Below, piece by piece: positions 35,526-48,292 of a stretch of 64,000 bases of DNA. Source of the DNA: Virgibacillus necropolis (GTDB lineage: Bacteria > Bacillota > Bacilli > Bacillales > Amphibacillaceae). The DNA lies in assembly GCF_002224365.1 (NCBI RefSeq), contig NZ_CP022437.1, positions 2,976,001 through 3,040,000 on the forward strand. Direction: 5' to 3'. The notes beneath the pieces are model-generated. The model was given only the letters and a program-made list of their open reading frames with translations. It made no database searches and was not told the origin of the DNA. Made by a program: the position numbers and the translations under genes. The first letter of the stretch is position 1, and each line of letters opens with the position of its first letter.

Positions 35526-36123
35526 ACAAGATATTAAATCTGGTCCATTGGAATATCGAACAGAAAATGGCCGATTGGCTGTTCTTGGTTTCTGGATTTT
35601 CCTGGCTGCAGAAATTGCTTTATTCTCGACCCTATTTGCAACTTATGCAGTGTTGTATGGACGAACAGCAGACGCACCATTACCCGGAGAACTATTTGAA
35701 CCAACAGGAACGCTCATCATGACTTTCATTTTACTGACAAGTAGTTTCACCTGTGGAATTGCTATTCATGAAATGCGACGTGGCTCAAAGAAAGGCCTGA
35801 TCACTTGGCTAATAATTACATTGGTATTGGGCCTTAGCTTTCTTGGCTTTGAAATCCAGGAGTTTATCCATTATACACATGAAGGAGCTACCATCCAATC
35901 CAGTGCATACTGGTCAGCTTTCTTCGTACTTGCTGGAACACACGGATTACACGTTACACTCGGAATTGGTTGGGCAATTCTTTTGCTGATTCAAGTGATG
36001 AAGCGCGGACTTACACCAGTCACAAGCCGCAAAGTTTTTATCATCGGACTTTACTGGCACTTCCTGGACGTTGTATGGATCTTCATCTTTACTGGTGTTT
36101 ATTTACTAGGGATGGTGATGTAG
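35518..36123 (+). CDS. qoxC: Cytochrome aa3 quinol oxidase subunit III
   Basis: Membrane subunit of 201 aa with five segments. The family start GRLAVLGFWIFLAAEIALFSTLFATY is clear, and the end LYWHFLDVVWIFIFTGVYL has the conserved His of subunit III. Two ATGs stand side by side (35515 and 35518); the second is better spaced from AAGGGGG. The gene overlaps the end of qoxB. It stabilises subunit I and is part of the proton-pumping complex. Confidence 0.95.
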   Translation: MSEQDIKSGPLEYRTENGRLAVLGFWIFLAAEIALFSTLFATYAVLYGRTADAPLPGELFEPTGTLIMTFILLTSSFTCGIAIHEMRRGSKKGLITWLIITLVLGLSFLGFEIQEFIHYTHEGATIQSSAYWSAFFVLAGTHGLHVTLGIGWAILLLIQVMKRGLTPVTSRKVFIIGLYWHFLDVVWIFIFTGVYLLGMVM

Positions 36124-36124
36124 T

Positions 36125-36496
36125 ATGGAAACGAAACATTCAAGCAAAATTCCAGTTCAGCACATAATCGGCTTTATTTTGTCCCTAACACTGACTCTAA
36201 TCGCCGCTTGGGCAGCAATAAAATCCGAACTACCAGTTACTTGGATTGTCATCGGGATTATGGTCTTGGCCGTCATTCAGGCTGGAATTCAACTATTCAT
36301 GTTCATGCATATGACAGAATCAGCAAGTGGAGGTGGCCACGCACCATGGAATATGATGTTTCACGGATTCGTAATAGCTGCGATTGTCGTGGCAGGTTCC
36401 CTCTTCACGATGTCATTTGGCCATGATCATGGCGGTGATCCAAATCAACACGATCAACAGAATGAACAACACCAAGAACACATGAACCATGAATAG
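36125..36496 (+). CDS. qoxD: Cytochrome aa3 quinol oxidase subunit IV
   Basis: A 123-residue protein with three membrane segments (HIIGFILSLTLTLIAAW, TWIVIGIMVLAVIQAG, FHGFVIAAIVVAGSLFTM) and a His/Gln-rich tail of about 25 residues. Its length and pattern match QoxD of Bacillus. The gene starts one base after the qoxC stop. The His-rich tail could bind metal, but this is speculation. A shorter related gene follows after 24 bases. Confidence 0.93.
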   Translation: METKHSSKIPVQHIIGFILSLTLTLIAAWAAIKSELPVTWIVIGIMVLAVIQAGIQLFMFMHMTESASGGGHAPWNMMFHGFVIAAIVVAGSLFTMSFGHDHGGDPNQHDQQNEQHQEHMNHE

Positions 36497-36520
36497 ATTA
36501 ACGATAGGTAGGTGTCCATT

Positions 36521-36733
36521 TTGGAATTTAACAAACAAGCAAACGAAAAACAAGAATTTGATTTAATATGGAAGCCTATCATTGGGTTTGTCCTTTGCAT
36601 CTTACTTACAGCTTTTACACTTTGGGGAGCATTATATTCTGGCGCCTTTCCAAAGGTACTTTTTATTGCGATTTCTGTTATCACCTTTATACAAGCAGTA
36701 CAGCTACTATTGCAAGTTCAGACTCAAGAATAA
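36521..36733 (+). CDS. Truncated QoxD-like membrane protein (70 aa)
   Basis: Small gene at the end of the qox operon. The TTG at 36521 follows GGTAGGTG by six bases; a GTG at 36512 lies too near that site. The product has two membrane segments (IIGFVLCILLTAFTLWG and VLFIAISVITFIQAVQLLL) that align with the first two segments of QoxD, including the IIGF start and the IQA-x-QL pattern. The third segment and the His-rich tail are missing. I infer a duplicated, shortened subunit IV, possibly an accessory oxidase subunit. A dispersed repeat starts directly after its stop, so an insertion may have cut off the rest. Confidence 0.7.
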   Translation: MEFNKQANEKQEFDLIWKPIIGFVLCILLTAFTLWGALYSGAFPKVLFIAISVITFIQAVQLLLQVQTQE

Positions 36734-36737
36734 TAAG

Positions 36738-36857
36738 AAAAGCGCAAGCACCTTGAAAGATACGACAAGCATAAGCAGAGCGGTGCAGTGTGGTGCTTTG
36801 CTCGCGCGGAAGCGAACTGCTTATGTCTCGAGTGTCTAGGGCGCTTGCGCTAGACAG
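36738..36857. repeat. Bacillaceae-type dispersed intergenic repeat (long hairpin)
   Basis: About 120 bases with an imperfect nested inverted repeat: outer arms AGCGCAAGC / GCTTGCGCT, inner arms GACAAGCATAAGCAG / CTGCTTATGTCTC. I recall elements of this pattern (AGCGCAAGC...GACAAGCATAAGC...GCTTATG...GCTAGACA) as frequent between genes in Bacillaceae genomes. Local GC content is above that of the flanks. No gene lies in it. Confidence 0.65.
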
Positions 36858-36891
36858 ATAATCGCCAAAATTTTATACTTTCTTTGCTCTT

Positions 36892-36936
36892 AAAAAAACC
36901 CCCTTTTCCAATGCTAAGGAAAAAGGGGGTTTTTAT
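36892..36936. terminator. Bidirectional terminator between qox operon and convergent gene
   Basis: Arms AAAAAACCCCCTTTTCC and GGAAAAAGGGGGTTTTT around an 8-base loop. It serves the qox transcript and the small membrane protein gene on the other strand. Confidence 0.88.
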
Positions 36937-37208
36937 TAATAATTTGTTTTCGTTCTATTTATTGGCGATTTAACCATTCGTATGATAAACATAACCCATC
37001 CTACCTCTGCAAGAATGAGACTCAGATAGAACATTGACCATGTAATGGAGAATGCTGCTGGTGCTGTCTGAAACTGTGCTTCAATATAGTACAGCCACAT
37101 TCCTACCAGCATAACTGTCTGGAGAACAGCTAGCGTTTTCTTGTTTGATTGAATAAATAAGAATGGAGTTAGTGTTGCCAATAACATAAACATCACTATA
37201 ATACCCAT
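36936..37208 (-). CDS. Small membrane protein of unknown function (90 aa)
   Basis: A 90-residue protein with three hydrophobic segments (about residues 3-20, 27-45 and 55-78) and a positively charged tail (RMVKSPINRTKTNY). The ATG at 37208 follows GGAGATG by seven bases. It is convergent with the qox operon and shares its terminator. It has Trp and Tyr at membrane borders but no motif that I recognise. A link with respiration is suggested only by its position. Its own unit seems to be monocistronic. Confidence 0.7.
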   Translation of the reverse strand: MGIIVMFMLLATLTPFLFIQSNKKTLAVLQTVMLVGMWLYYIEAQFQTAPAAFSITWSMFYLSLILAEVGWVMFIIRMVKSPINRTKTNY

Positions 37209-37673
37209 TTAAAATCATCTCCAATTGTTAATTAGTTCATGTAAACGATTTCTATATTATTAGTATAACAGATAATTTACAAAAATGACACAAAAAATTC
37301 ACAAGTAAGTTTTTTTTGGATATCTTACGGTCGGACAACGACGTTTACATTTATAGATTATCCATTTTCCATTATTATATTATAGTGCAATTTCATTAAT
37401 CCCCTGCTATTGAGGCCGCGGGGTCTCGACGATCTCTTGCTTCCCGCAGGATAAGGAATGCTCCCCTGAAAAGGCATCGCACGAAGAAAAAGTGCTTTTC
37501 TTTTTCGAGGAGTCTCCGTATATTCGAGGGTGCTAAGTTAAGGTGAAAAGTTAATTTTTTAAAATACCACCATTTTTTCAGTGGCCTCCTGCTATTAAGC
37601 GTTCTTTTTCCTATACAGCCACACACTCTTTCCTTTAATAACAACAAACTTTTAAAAAACGGCCAATGTAAAA
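37209..37673. other. Intergenic region with degenerate repeat, no gene supported
   Basis: About 465 bases. The stretch from GAGGCCGCGGGGTCTCGACG (near 37411) to about 37525 is GC-richer than its surroundings and contains a small hairpin (GAAGAAAAAG / CTTTTTC). It resembles decayed Bacillaceae intergenic repeats. A 101-codon frame crosses it on the minus strand, but it has no ribosome site and an implausible Arg/Trp-rich product. Confidence 0.4.
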
Positions 37674-37698
37674 GACGATTATGGCTACCATAATCGTC
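37674..37698 (-). terminator. Terminator of the RNA helicase gene
   Basis: A perfect hairpin, GACGATTATGG / CCATAATCGTC with a 3-base loop, followed by TTTT on the minus strand, 15 bases after the helicase stop. Confidence 0.85.
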
Positions 37699-37713
37699 CA
37701 TGTTAAAATTTAT

Positions 37714-39159
37714 TTACTTAACTGCCGTGCTAACTTTCAACTTCTTTCCTTTGATTGTTGTTTTTTCCATGGCTTGAATAACTAATGAGCCTTTTCCATT
37801 AAGGATATCAACATAGGAAAAATTGTCTTGGATGTTTATAATTCCAATATCGTCTGCTGTTACCCCTGGAATTTTAGCAATGGTTCCAACAAAATCTACA
37901 GCTCGGATCTTCTTCTTTTTCCCACCACTAAAATGGAGTTTCGTAATATCTTTATTTATTCGCGCAGTTTTATTATTTTTAACGACTCGGCGCCCACTGA
38001 GTTTTTCTTCAAAAGCGGCTTTTCCGCTAACAACTTCTTGTCGCGTTGGAGCATCCATAGTAGATAACCCAAAGCCAATGTATTTTTCAATTGCTTTAAG
38101 GAATTTTCCTTCATGAGGTGTCGCAAAGGTAATCGCTTTTCCTTTATTACCAGCACGCCCTGTTCTTCCAGTCCGGTGAACATAGGACTCTTTTTCCATT
38201 GGAACATCATAGTTAATCACAAGTGTCACATTATCAATATCAATTCCTCTGGCAGCCACATCGGTTGCCACTAGATAACGGAAATTGCCAATTTTGAATC
38301 CCTCCATGACTGCAAATCGATCCTCTTGTTCTAACCCACCATGGAGTTTTTCACAGGAATATGTAGCTGCCTCCAATTCAGAAAACACTGTATCAACATG
38401 TTCTTTAGTCCTGCAAAAAATAATACAACTATCTGGGTTTTCAACGACTGTTACGTTTTTAAGCAAAGAAACTTTTTCTTCGTCTTTCACTTCGATTACA
38501 CGATGGTCAATCGTACCTGTTGTTACTCCTGTAGTAGCAATTTCGATATTACTAGGATCTTTCATATACTTATGACAAAGACTTTCTACATCTTTCGGCA
38601 ATGTAGCAGAAAATACCATTGTCATCCTATCTGAAGGAAGTTTTTTTATAATCGCTTCAACTTCACTAATAAACCCCATATTAAGCATTTCATCAGCTTC
38701 ATCGATAATTAAGTACTTTATTTGGTCTAAAACTAAAGTATCCCTTTCGATATGGTCCATCACACGTCCAGGTGTACCAACAACTACATGCGTTTTTTGT
38801 TTCAATTCTTCCTTCTGTTTCGCAAATGGTTCTTTTCCATAAACCGCCATAGCTTTAATCCGTTTAAACCTTCCAATATTCGTTATATCTTCTCTAACTT
38901 GTACAGCAAGCTCCCGGGTTGGTGTAAGAATTAATGTTTGTGGCTTTTTTTCTTCCCATTCCATCATTTCACAAATAGGAATACCAAAGGCTGCTGTCTT
39001 ACCACTTCCTGTTTGGGACTGTACCACAAGATCTTGATTTTCCATTGCTTTTGGTATTACTTCACGTTGAACTTCTGTAGGCGTGTCGTATTTCAACACA
39101 CCAAGCGCCCTTCCTATTTCATTGCTTAAATTGTATTCTTCAAAATTTATTTCACTCAT
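37714..39159 (-). CDS. dbpA: DEAD-box RNA helicase, DbpA/YxiN type
   Basis: ATP-dependent RNA helicase of 481 aa acting in large ribosomal subunit assembly. Motifs in order: Walker A QTGSGKT (ends near residue 55), PTRELAVQV (near 80), DEADEML (near 155), SATLP (near 185), [11 protein letters not shown] (near 300) and [10 protein letters not shown] (near 330). After about residue 405 comes the DbpA C-terminal RNA-binding domain, which in B. subtilis YxiN binds hairpin 92 of 23S rRNA. It lies just downstream of a complete rRNA operon on the same strand but behind that operon's terminator. ATG 39159 lies behind AAAGAGGCTAACAC, a rather weak ribosome site. Confidence 0.92.
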   Translation of the reverse strand: MSEINFEEYNLSNEIGRALGVLKYDTPTEVQREVIPKAMENQDLVVQSQTGSGKTAAFGIPICEMMEWEEKKPQTLILTPTRELAVQVREDITNIGRFKRIKAMAVYGKEPFAKQKEELKQKTHVVVGTPGRVMDHIERDTLVLDQIKYLIIDEADEMLNMGFISEVEAIIKKLPSDRMTMVFSATLPKDVESLCHKYMKDPSNIEIATTGVTTGTIDHRVIEVKDEEKVSLLKNVTVVENPDSCIIFCRTKEHVDTVFSELEAATYSCEKLHGGLEQEDRFAVMEGFKIGNFRYLVATDVAARGIDIDNVTLVINYDVPMEKESYVHRTGRTGRAGNKGKAITFATPHEGKFLKAIEKYIGFGLSTMDAPTRQEVVSGKAAFEEKLSGRRVVKNNKTARINKDITKLHFSGGKKKKIRAVDFVGTIAKIPGVTADDIGIINIQDNFSYVDILNGKGSLVIQAMEKTTIKGKKLKVSTAVK

Positions 39160-39309
39160 GTGTTAGCCTCTTTTTTTTATTATTCGACTTTATATATAGG
39201 ATTCTCTAAAGAAAATATCATATGCAAAATCTGACCATGTTCATTATATCGTATTTAGTTAGGTAAAAGTGACTTTCCTAGTAAAGTCATGTTATATCTA
39301 TTTTCCCCA

Positions 39310-39350
39310 AACAAAAACACCAGAATTTCATATCCTGGTGTTTTTGTTAT
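39310..39350 (-). terminator. Terminator of the rRNA operon
   Basis: Arms AACAAAAACACCAG and CTGGTGTTTTTGTT around a 9 to 10-base loop directly after the 5S gene. T-rich in the 3' arm on the minus strand. Confidence 0.88.
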
Positions 39351-39352
39351 TT

Positions 39353-39468
39353 GCCTGGCGGCGTCCTACTCTTGCAAGGACAAAGTCCCAACTACCATCG
39401 GCGCTGGAGAGCTTAACTACTGTGTTCGGTATGGGAACAGGTGTGACTTCTCCGCTATTACTACCAGA
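39353..39468 (-). rRNA. rrf: 5S ribosomal RNA
   Basis: About 116 bases. On the minus strand it starts TCTGGTAGTAATAGCG and contains the conserved CCCATACCGAACAC and GTTAAGCTC parts. It ends with CGCCGCCAGG, which pairs with the 5' end. It is the last gene of the operon; exact ends are estimates. Confidence 0.95.
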
Positions 39469-39547
39469 CAATTTCATATAAGAAAAAGGTATATTTTATA
39501 CCCTAAAAACTAAATAAGAGCGCAATAGTGACATCAAGAATTGTTAG

Positions 39548-44345
<4,798 letters not shown>

Positions 44346-44474
44346 TTGAATAAAATCGACACCAATCGATTTTATCAATTGTCTTAGCTTTGTTTCGTTA
44401 CTTACACACTTGGTTGTTTTGTTCAGTTTTCAAGGATCGAATTTCAGTACGCTTTTCAAAAAAGCGACTTTATT

Positions 44475-44504
44475 AATCTACCATATTACTATTGTTAATG
44501 TCAA
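44475..44504 (-). promoter_or_regulatory. rRNA operon promoter P2
   Basis: TTGACA, an 18-base spacer and TAGATT on the minus strand, about 130 bases before the 16S gene. The -35 is perfect and the -10 is weak. Confidence 0.6.
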
Positions 44505-44574
44505 CAGAAAGTTTCTTGATTCCTATTGTTAATGCAAAAGTAAGTTTCTTGCTGTTTTTTTCGACAACCTATTA

Positions 44575-44603
44575 ACTATAACATTTCCTATACCGATTGT
44601 CTA
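44575..44603 (-). promoter_or_regulatory. rRNA operon promoter P1
   Basis: TAGACA, a 17-base spacer and TATAGT on the minus strand, 100 bases upstream of P2. Tandem promoters of this kind are usual for Bacillus rRNA operons. Confidence 0.55.
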
Positions 44604-45041
44604 CTACAAAATTATATTTCTATAAATCTGGAAAACAACTTCTAATTGTTTTCTCTTTCGCTACCAGCGCTGGCAATCAGCACTGTTTTTTTAGCAGCAA
44701 AAATAATATTACTACTTCTAAGACATGAAGTCAATACTATTTATGCATTTATTGAATAAGCCACTTATAGATTAGTCAAGTAAGAATCCCTCATACTCTT
44801 CTACTCTATCTAGCTGAGTGAACCAACGAAAAAGAAACAAGCTACCTATGAGCAGCAGCTAACCCGAAAATATAAGCTGTTCTTTTATGTATCTTCCCAT
44901 CTCACCTTTTACTAAACCTAAGAAAAGTAATACTAGTTCTATTGTTTCTATTAAACTTGGCGAAGCGGGTATGATGCGAATTAGAACTACCGGATATCCT
45001 ATTCGGGAATGACTTGAAACATTCGATCAAAGATTTCCCCC
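44604..45041 (-). other. Intergenic region with a decayed open frame (44860-45026)
   Basis: Between pcp and the rRNA promoters. On the minus strand a frame without a start runs from 45026 to a TAG at 44860. Its hydrophobic middle (PVVLIRIIPASPSLIETIEL, then a Leu-rich stretch and KGEMGRYIKEQ) looks like protein rather than random sequence. It may be the rest of an old membrane protein gene. I see nothing else in the region. Confidence 0.25.
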
Positions 45042-45641
45042 TCACAAACATTCGATGCATGTTCGAACTGCCTTTATCAAATCATCATTAGACCAGCTAG
45101 GAATACCTTTATGTTTTAAAGCGAGATCATGTGAAGCTGGGATATGGATAAAACCTGATGGAACTGAAAGATTTTCTTTTTGGAAATGATATAATCCGTG
45201 ATACATGACATTATTACATAGGTACGTTCCAGCGGTGTTTGATATCTCTGCTGGCAAACCTGACCTCACTAATCTTTCCACCATCTTGTCTAACGGCAGC
45301 GTGGAGAATAAACCATCTTGTCCGTTCTCAAAAATTGCTTCTCCGTTTGGTACATGACCTTTATTGTCTGATTCCCCATCATTACAGTTAATAGCAATCC
45401 TTTCAGGTGTGACCTTATAGCGACCACCCGCTAATCCTAAGGAGATCAAGGCATCTGGTTGTACATTCTTTATTTCATCAAGTAATTGCTTCCCGCTTTT
45501 TGAAAAGTCTACGGTTAATACCTTACTCACGATTTCATAACCGTTTAGCGTAGAACCATCTAATTCTTCTACTATTTTTGCTGTGGGATTTACTGGAAAG
45601 TCTAAAAACGGTTCGAATCCTGTTAATAATAACTTTTTCAA
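45042..45641 (-). CDS. pcp: Pyrrolidone-carboxylate peptidase (pyroglutamyl peptidase I)
   Basis: Cysteine peptidase of 199 aa (family C15) that removes N-terminal pyroglutamate from peptides in the cytosol. The N-terminal TGFEPF is typical. The triad can be placed as Glu80 (in TPERIAINC), Cys142 (in GTYLCNNVMYHG) and His166 (in GFIHIPAS), close to positions 81, 144 and 168 of the B. amyloliquefaciens enzyme. The length is slightly shorter than usual (about 215), with a short C-terminus. TTG or ATG choice is not an issue: ATG 45641 follows GAGAGGGAGAGAGG. Confidence 0.94.
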   Translation of the reverse strand: MKKLLLTGFEPFLDFPVNPTAKIVEELDGSTLNGYEIVSKVLTVDFSKSGKQLLDEIKNVQPDALISLGLAGGRYKVTPERIAINCNDGESDNKGHVPNGEAIFENGQDGLFSTLPLDKMVERLVRSGLPAEISNTAGTYLCNNVMYHGLYHFQKENLSVPSGFIHIPASHDLALKHKGIPSWSNDDLIKAVRTCIECL

Positions 45642-45895
45642 GCCTCTCTCCCTCTCTTTTAGTACTACCTTCTACTATAGTATATCTAATTTTCATCATG
45701 TGTTAAATAAATCTATTTCTCATCCTTTTTATTTTTCACTACTGACCTTGCGCTGTTCCTTAAATTAACTGTATGTACAAAAAGAATTACTAACATTTTT
45801 TGATTTAATTTCTAAAAAATGAACAAGATAATAGGAGTGAGTTTAACTTGGCAAAGAAGTTAAGTTTCACTTATAAAAAAGTAGGAGGTCTTTTA

Positions 45896-46066
45896 ATGTC
45901 AGAGGAAAATAAAAATCGCAATAAAGATAAGGGCAGACAGAACAACAGGACAAGACATAATAAGCAAGCAGCAGATGTTGAGTTTGCTAATGAAAATGAA
46001 AATAATAGCGATTTTCTTAACTTAGACAACAAACAAAATAAAAGAAACCGGGATCAAAACAAATAG
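45896..46066 (+). CDS. Small Asn/Lys-rich hydrophilic protein, possibly spore-associated (56 aa)
   Basis: ATG 45896 follows AGGAGGT by six bases, so it is preferred over the TTG at 45848. The 56-residue product is almost free of hydrophobic residues: it is rich in Asn, Lys, Arg, Gln, Asp and Glu, with one segment (AADVEFANENENNSDFLN) of gamma-type small acid-soluble spore protein flavour. SspO-type genes (46307-46462) lie next to it on the other strand and share the short EFAN motif. A function as a spore protein is a suggestion only. It is followed by a good terminator. Confidence 0.6.
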   Translation: MSEENKNRNKDKGRQNNRTRHNKQAADVEFANENENNSDFLNLDNKQNKRNRDQNK

Positions 46067-46084
46067 TAGCTTAAGCAGCAGTGA

Positions 46085-46121
46085 AAAGGTTGTGCCAGAG
46101 ATTGATTTTGGGACAACCTTT
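46085..46121 (+). terminator. Terminator after the small hydrophilic gene
   Basis: Arms AAAGGTTGT and ACAACCTTT around a loop that adds a partial inner stem (GCC/GGG), followed by TCTTATCT on the plus strand. Confidence 0.75.
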
Positions 46122-46230
46122 CTTATCTGCATAAATGCAACTAAGTCATTCGCCCAAAGGCTTGGCGAATGCCAAGTTTTTCTAACTATTGTTATTATCT
46201 GTTTAAAAACGCGGCGTCAAAGAGTAAGCC

Positions 46231-46261
46231 ATAACATACAAAGTTGATACTTGTATGTTAT
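46231..46261. repeat. Inverted repeat downstream of sspO
   Basis: Perfect 11-base arms (ATAACATACAA / TTGTATGTTAT) with a 9-base spacer, about 46 bases after the sspO stop. Probably the end of the sspO transcript, though the T-run is poor. Confidence 0.5.
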
Positions 46262-46306
46262 AGCTGGATTATTTCTTTTTCTACTTATTTGTATTTCGCA
46301 AGCTTC

Positions 46307-46462
46307 TTACTGTCGTTTTTTTGTTTTTTTATTATTAAACTTTTCGGCTGGTGTTAGTGGTTCATTAGCAAATTCATGATCAAATTTCTTTGACAAGTTA
46401 CCCCTTACAGCTTGTTCATCACTAACTCCACCATTTATTTTATTCTTCTTATTTTTGCTCAT
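46307..46462 (-). CDS. sspO: Small acid-soluble spore protein SspO-like (51 aa)
   Basis: A 51-codon gene with an excellent ribosome site (TGGAGGTGC, six bases before ATG 46462). The C-terminal half, HEFANEPLTPAEKFNNKKTK, is very like the NEPLT-AERQNNKK tail of minor spore protein O (SspO) from Bacillus, and both ends are Lys-rich. Such proteins are made in the forespore. No sigma-G promoter could be singled out with certainty upstream. The gene is free-standing and its transcript probably ends at the inverted repeat at 46231-46261. Confidence 0.72.
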   Translation of the reverse strand: MSKNKKNKINGGVSDEQAVRGNLSKKFDHEFANEPLTPAEKFNNKKTKKRQ

Positions 46463-46540
46463 CTAAAGCACCTCCATACGGTTATTTTGCCTTAATTAAC
46501 ATTCATTATCCGTATGTTTGGTTTTTACCATGCTTAAAAG

Positions 46541-46696
46541 TTAAACCACTTCATGGTCAATAACGCCAAGTTTTTTTAGCATAGGATCTGTTAAGACAAA
46601 AACCTTTTTGACCTCTAAGTCCTTTAAAATATCCGCTAACTCAGTAAGAGATCATTCCTCATGATAGATCTTTTTTGGGGATACAAATTGATTCAT
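46541..46696 (-). pseudogene. Remnant of an iron-containing alcohol dehydrogenase gene
   Basis: An ATG at 46696 behind GGGGAG begins a frame that reads MNQFVSPKKIYHEE, then a TGA, then in the same frame SLTELADILKDLEVKKVFV and LTDPMLKKLGVIDHEVV up to a TAA at 46541. This is the N-terminal 50 residues of a group III alcohol dehydrogenase, in which Glu-Glu-Gly-Ser is usual: a single change GGA to TGA explains the stop. The rest (about 330 codons) is gone. It lies 33 bases after the sigma-54 gene on the same strand. Confidence 0.75.
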
Positions 46697-46729
46697 TCTA
46701 TTCTAACTCCCCTCAAGATACGATTGATA

Positions 46730-48031
46730 CTACCCTAAATCGATCTCTTTCCGTTTACTTGAGGAAGGGATTTTTAATTCCTCTCGATATTTAGCAACCG
46801 TTCTTCTTGAAATGCTAATTCCTTTTTTCGTTTTAAAATAATAAGCTATCTTTTGATCAGAAAATGGTTTTTGTTTACTTTCTTTTTCAACAAAATCCTT
46901 TAACAATAGTTTGACTTTTGCCTGCGATGCGTGATTACCATCATCTGACGACAATTTTGAATTAAACAACTTGCGAATATCAAAAGACCCTCCTGGGGTT
47001 TGAATTACCTTGTTCATTGTAGCCCTGCTTACAGTAGACTCATGCATCTCGATTTCGTCAGCAACTTCCTTCAATGTAAGTGGTTGAAGTTCAGTGAATC
47101 CATTCATGAAAAAGTTATGTTGTCTTCTTAAAATAACATTTACGACCTTTAAAATAGTTGACCTGCGTTGTTCAATACTACTAAGTAGCCACTGGTAGCT
47201 TTTGAAGTGGCCTTGGATATAGGTTGATAGTTCATTGTTGCCTGTTTTGAAATCGGTGTATTGGCTGCTGACACGAATTTCAGGTAAATAAGCGTCGTTC
47301 AAATAGGCAACGTACCCGTCCCCTTTTTGTTCTACAATTATATCTGGATTTAAATAATCCGCACGGGAGTTCGAGATACTCGTACATGGTTTTGGATCAA
47401 GATTCTGAATAAGATCATGGATTACCTTCACTTCTGATAAAGTTATATTCATATGGCTCGCAATCTCATTCCACTTTTTGTTTGCAAGAAGGTCTAAATA
47501 TTCCTCGATTACACACGCAAGCTGGGCTTTCTCAGGATAATAGAATTTCACCTGTAATAATAAACATTCCTTTAAGTTTCTGGCGCCGACTCCCACTGGC
47601 TCTAATTGTTGGAGTAACTTAATACCTTTGTTGACTTGCTTTTCATTAAGACAGAGCTCCGTTGCAATGACATCTACTTGTAATGGTAAATATCCATTTT
47701 CATCTAAATTAAGGATCAAGTAATGTATTAATTTCTTCTCCTTTTCATTAATAGAAAGCCACTGCGTTTGTTCAATTAAATGTTCCCGCATGCCTTTATC
47801 ATTAGTTGCTATAAAATCAAGTGGATCTGTATGTACAGCCTTGTTTATTTTATTTGTATAAAAGCTATCGGGAACTTTTTCTTTTAACTCTATTAAAGGA
47901 TTCTCTAATTGTTGTTCCTGTATAAATTGATATAATTCATACGTTGAATACTGCAATAGTTGGATTGCTTGTCTTAATTCGGTTGTCATCTTAAGATTAA
48001 GCGTTTGCTTCTGTTGAAGTACAAGTTCCAT
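46730..48031 (-). CDS. sigL: RNA polymerase sigma-54 factor
   Basis: Sigma-54 (RpoN; SigL in Bacillus), 433 aa, which directs RNA polymerase to -24/-12 promoters and depends on AAA+ activators. The Gln/Leu-rich region I is at the start (LQQKQTLNLKMTTELRQAIQ), the acidic-to-core binding region follows (around 60-250), and the RpoN box lies near the C-terminus (SRRTVAKYREEL, about residues 408-419). Two matching activator genes and two -24/-12 promoters occur in this window. ATG 48031 lies behind GGGGGGAACAAA. A dead alcohol dehydrogenase fragment follows. Confidence 0.95.
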   Translation of the reverse strand: MELVLQQKQTLNLKMTTELRQAIQLLQYSTYELYQFIQEQQLENPLIELKEKVPDSFYTNKINKAVHTDPLDFIATNDKGMREHLIEQTQWLSINEKEKKLIHYLILNLDENGYLPLQVDVIATELCLNEKQVNKGIKLLQQLEPVGVGARNLKECLLLQVKFYYPEKAQLACVIEEYLDLLANKKWNEIASHMNITLSEVKVIHDLIQNLDPKPCTSISNSRADYLNPDIIVEQKGDGYVAYLNDAYLPEIRVSSQYTDFKTGNNELSTYIQGHFKSYQWLLSSIEQRRSTILKVVNVILRRQHNFFMNGFTELQPLTLKEVADEIEMHESTVSRATMNKVIQTPGGSFDIRKLFNSKLSSDDGNHASQAKVKLLLKDFVEKESKQKPFSDQKIAYYFKTKKGISISRRTVAKYREELKIPSSSKRKEIDLG

Positions 48032-48164
48032 TTTGTTCCCCCCATGTGAAGCTTCCTGTAATTTTGAATCCGCTTACAATTATATTATAATATGAATTCA
48101 TAAAATAATCGATGAAATAACTAAATTATTTTAAGAATATAACTTTTCTACATGTAGAAAGCAA

Positions 48165-48209
48165 CAAAAAAATAGCTGCCCTCTTTTCGAAAGGGACAAC
48201 TATTTTTAA
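48165..48209. terminator. Terminator of the galactonate operon
   Basis: Imperfect hairpin with arms AAAAATAGTTGTCCC and GGGCAGCTATTTTT, with a T-run at both ends, between the gntP stop and the sigL start. Confidence 0.78.
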
Positions 48210-48292
48210 TAATTGAATGGAAAAAGCAGTAAACGCAAATCAGAAAAATATATGTGTGTTTAAAAAGATATTATTCACATAATCAGTTTTCA

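Noticed and set aside
36582-36839. 85-codon frame crossing the end of the qox operon
   Set aside because: It overlaps the QoxD-like gene in another frame and runs into the hairpin repeat; no start signal.
37396-37701. 101-codon frame on the minus strand between the qox region and the RNA helicase gene
   Set aside because: No ribosome site, Arg/Trp-rich implausible product, and it overlaps the helicase terminator and a degenerate repeat.
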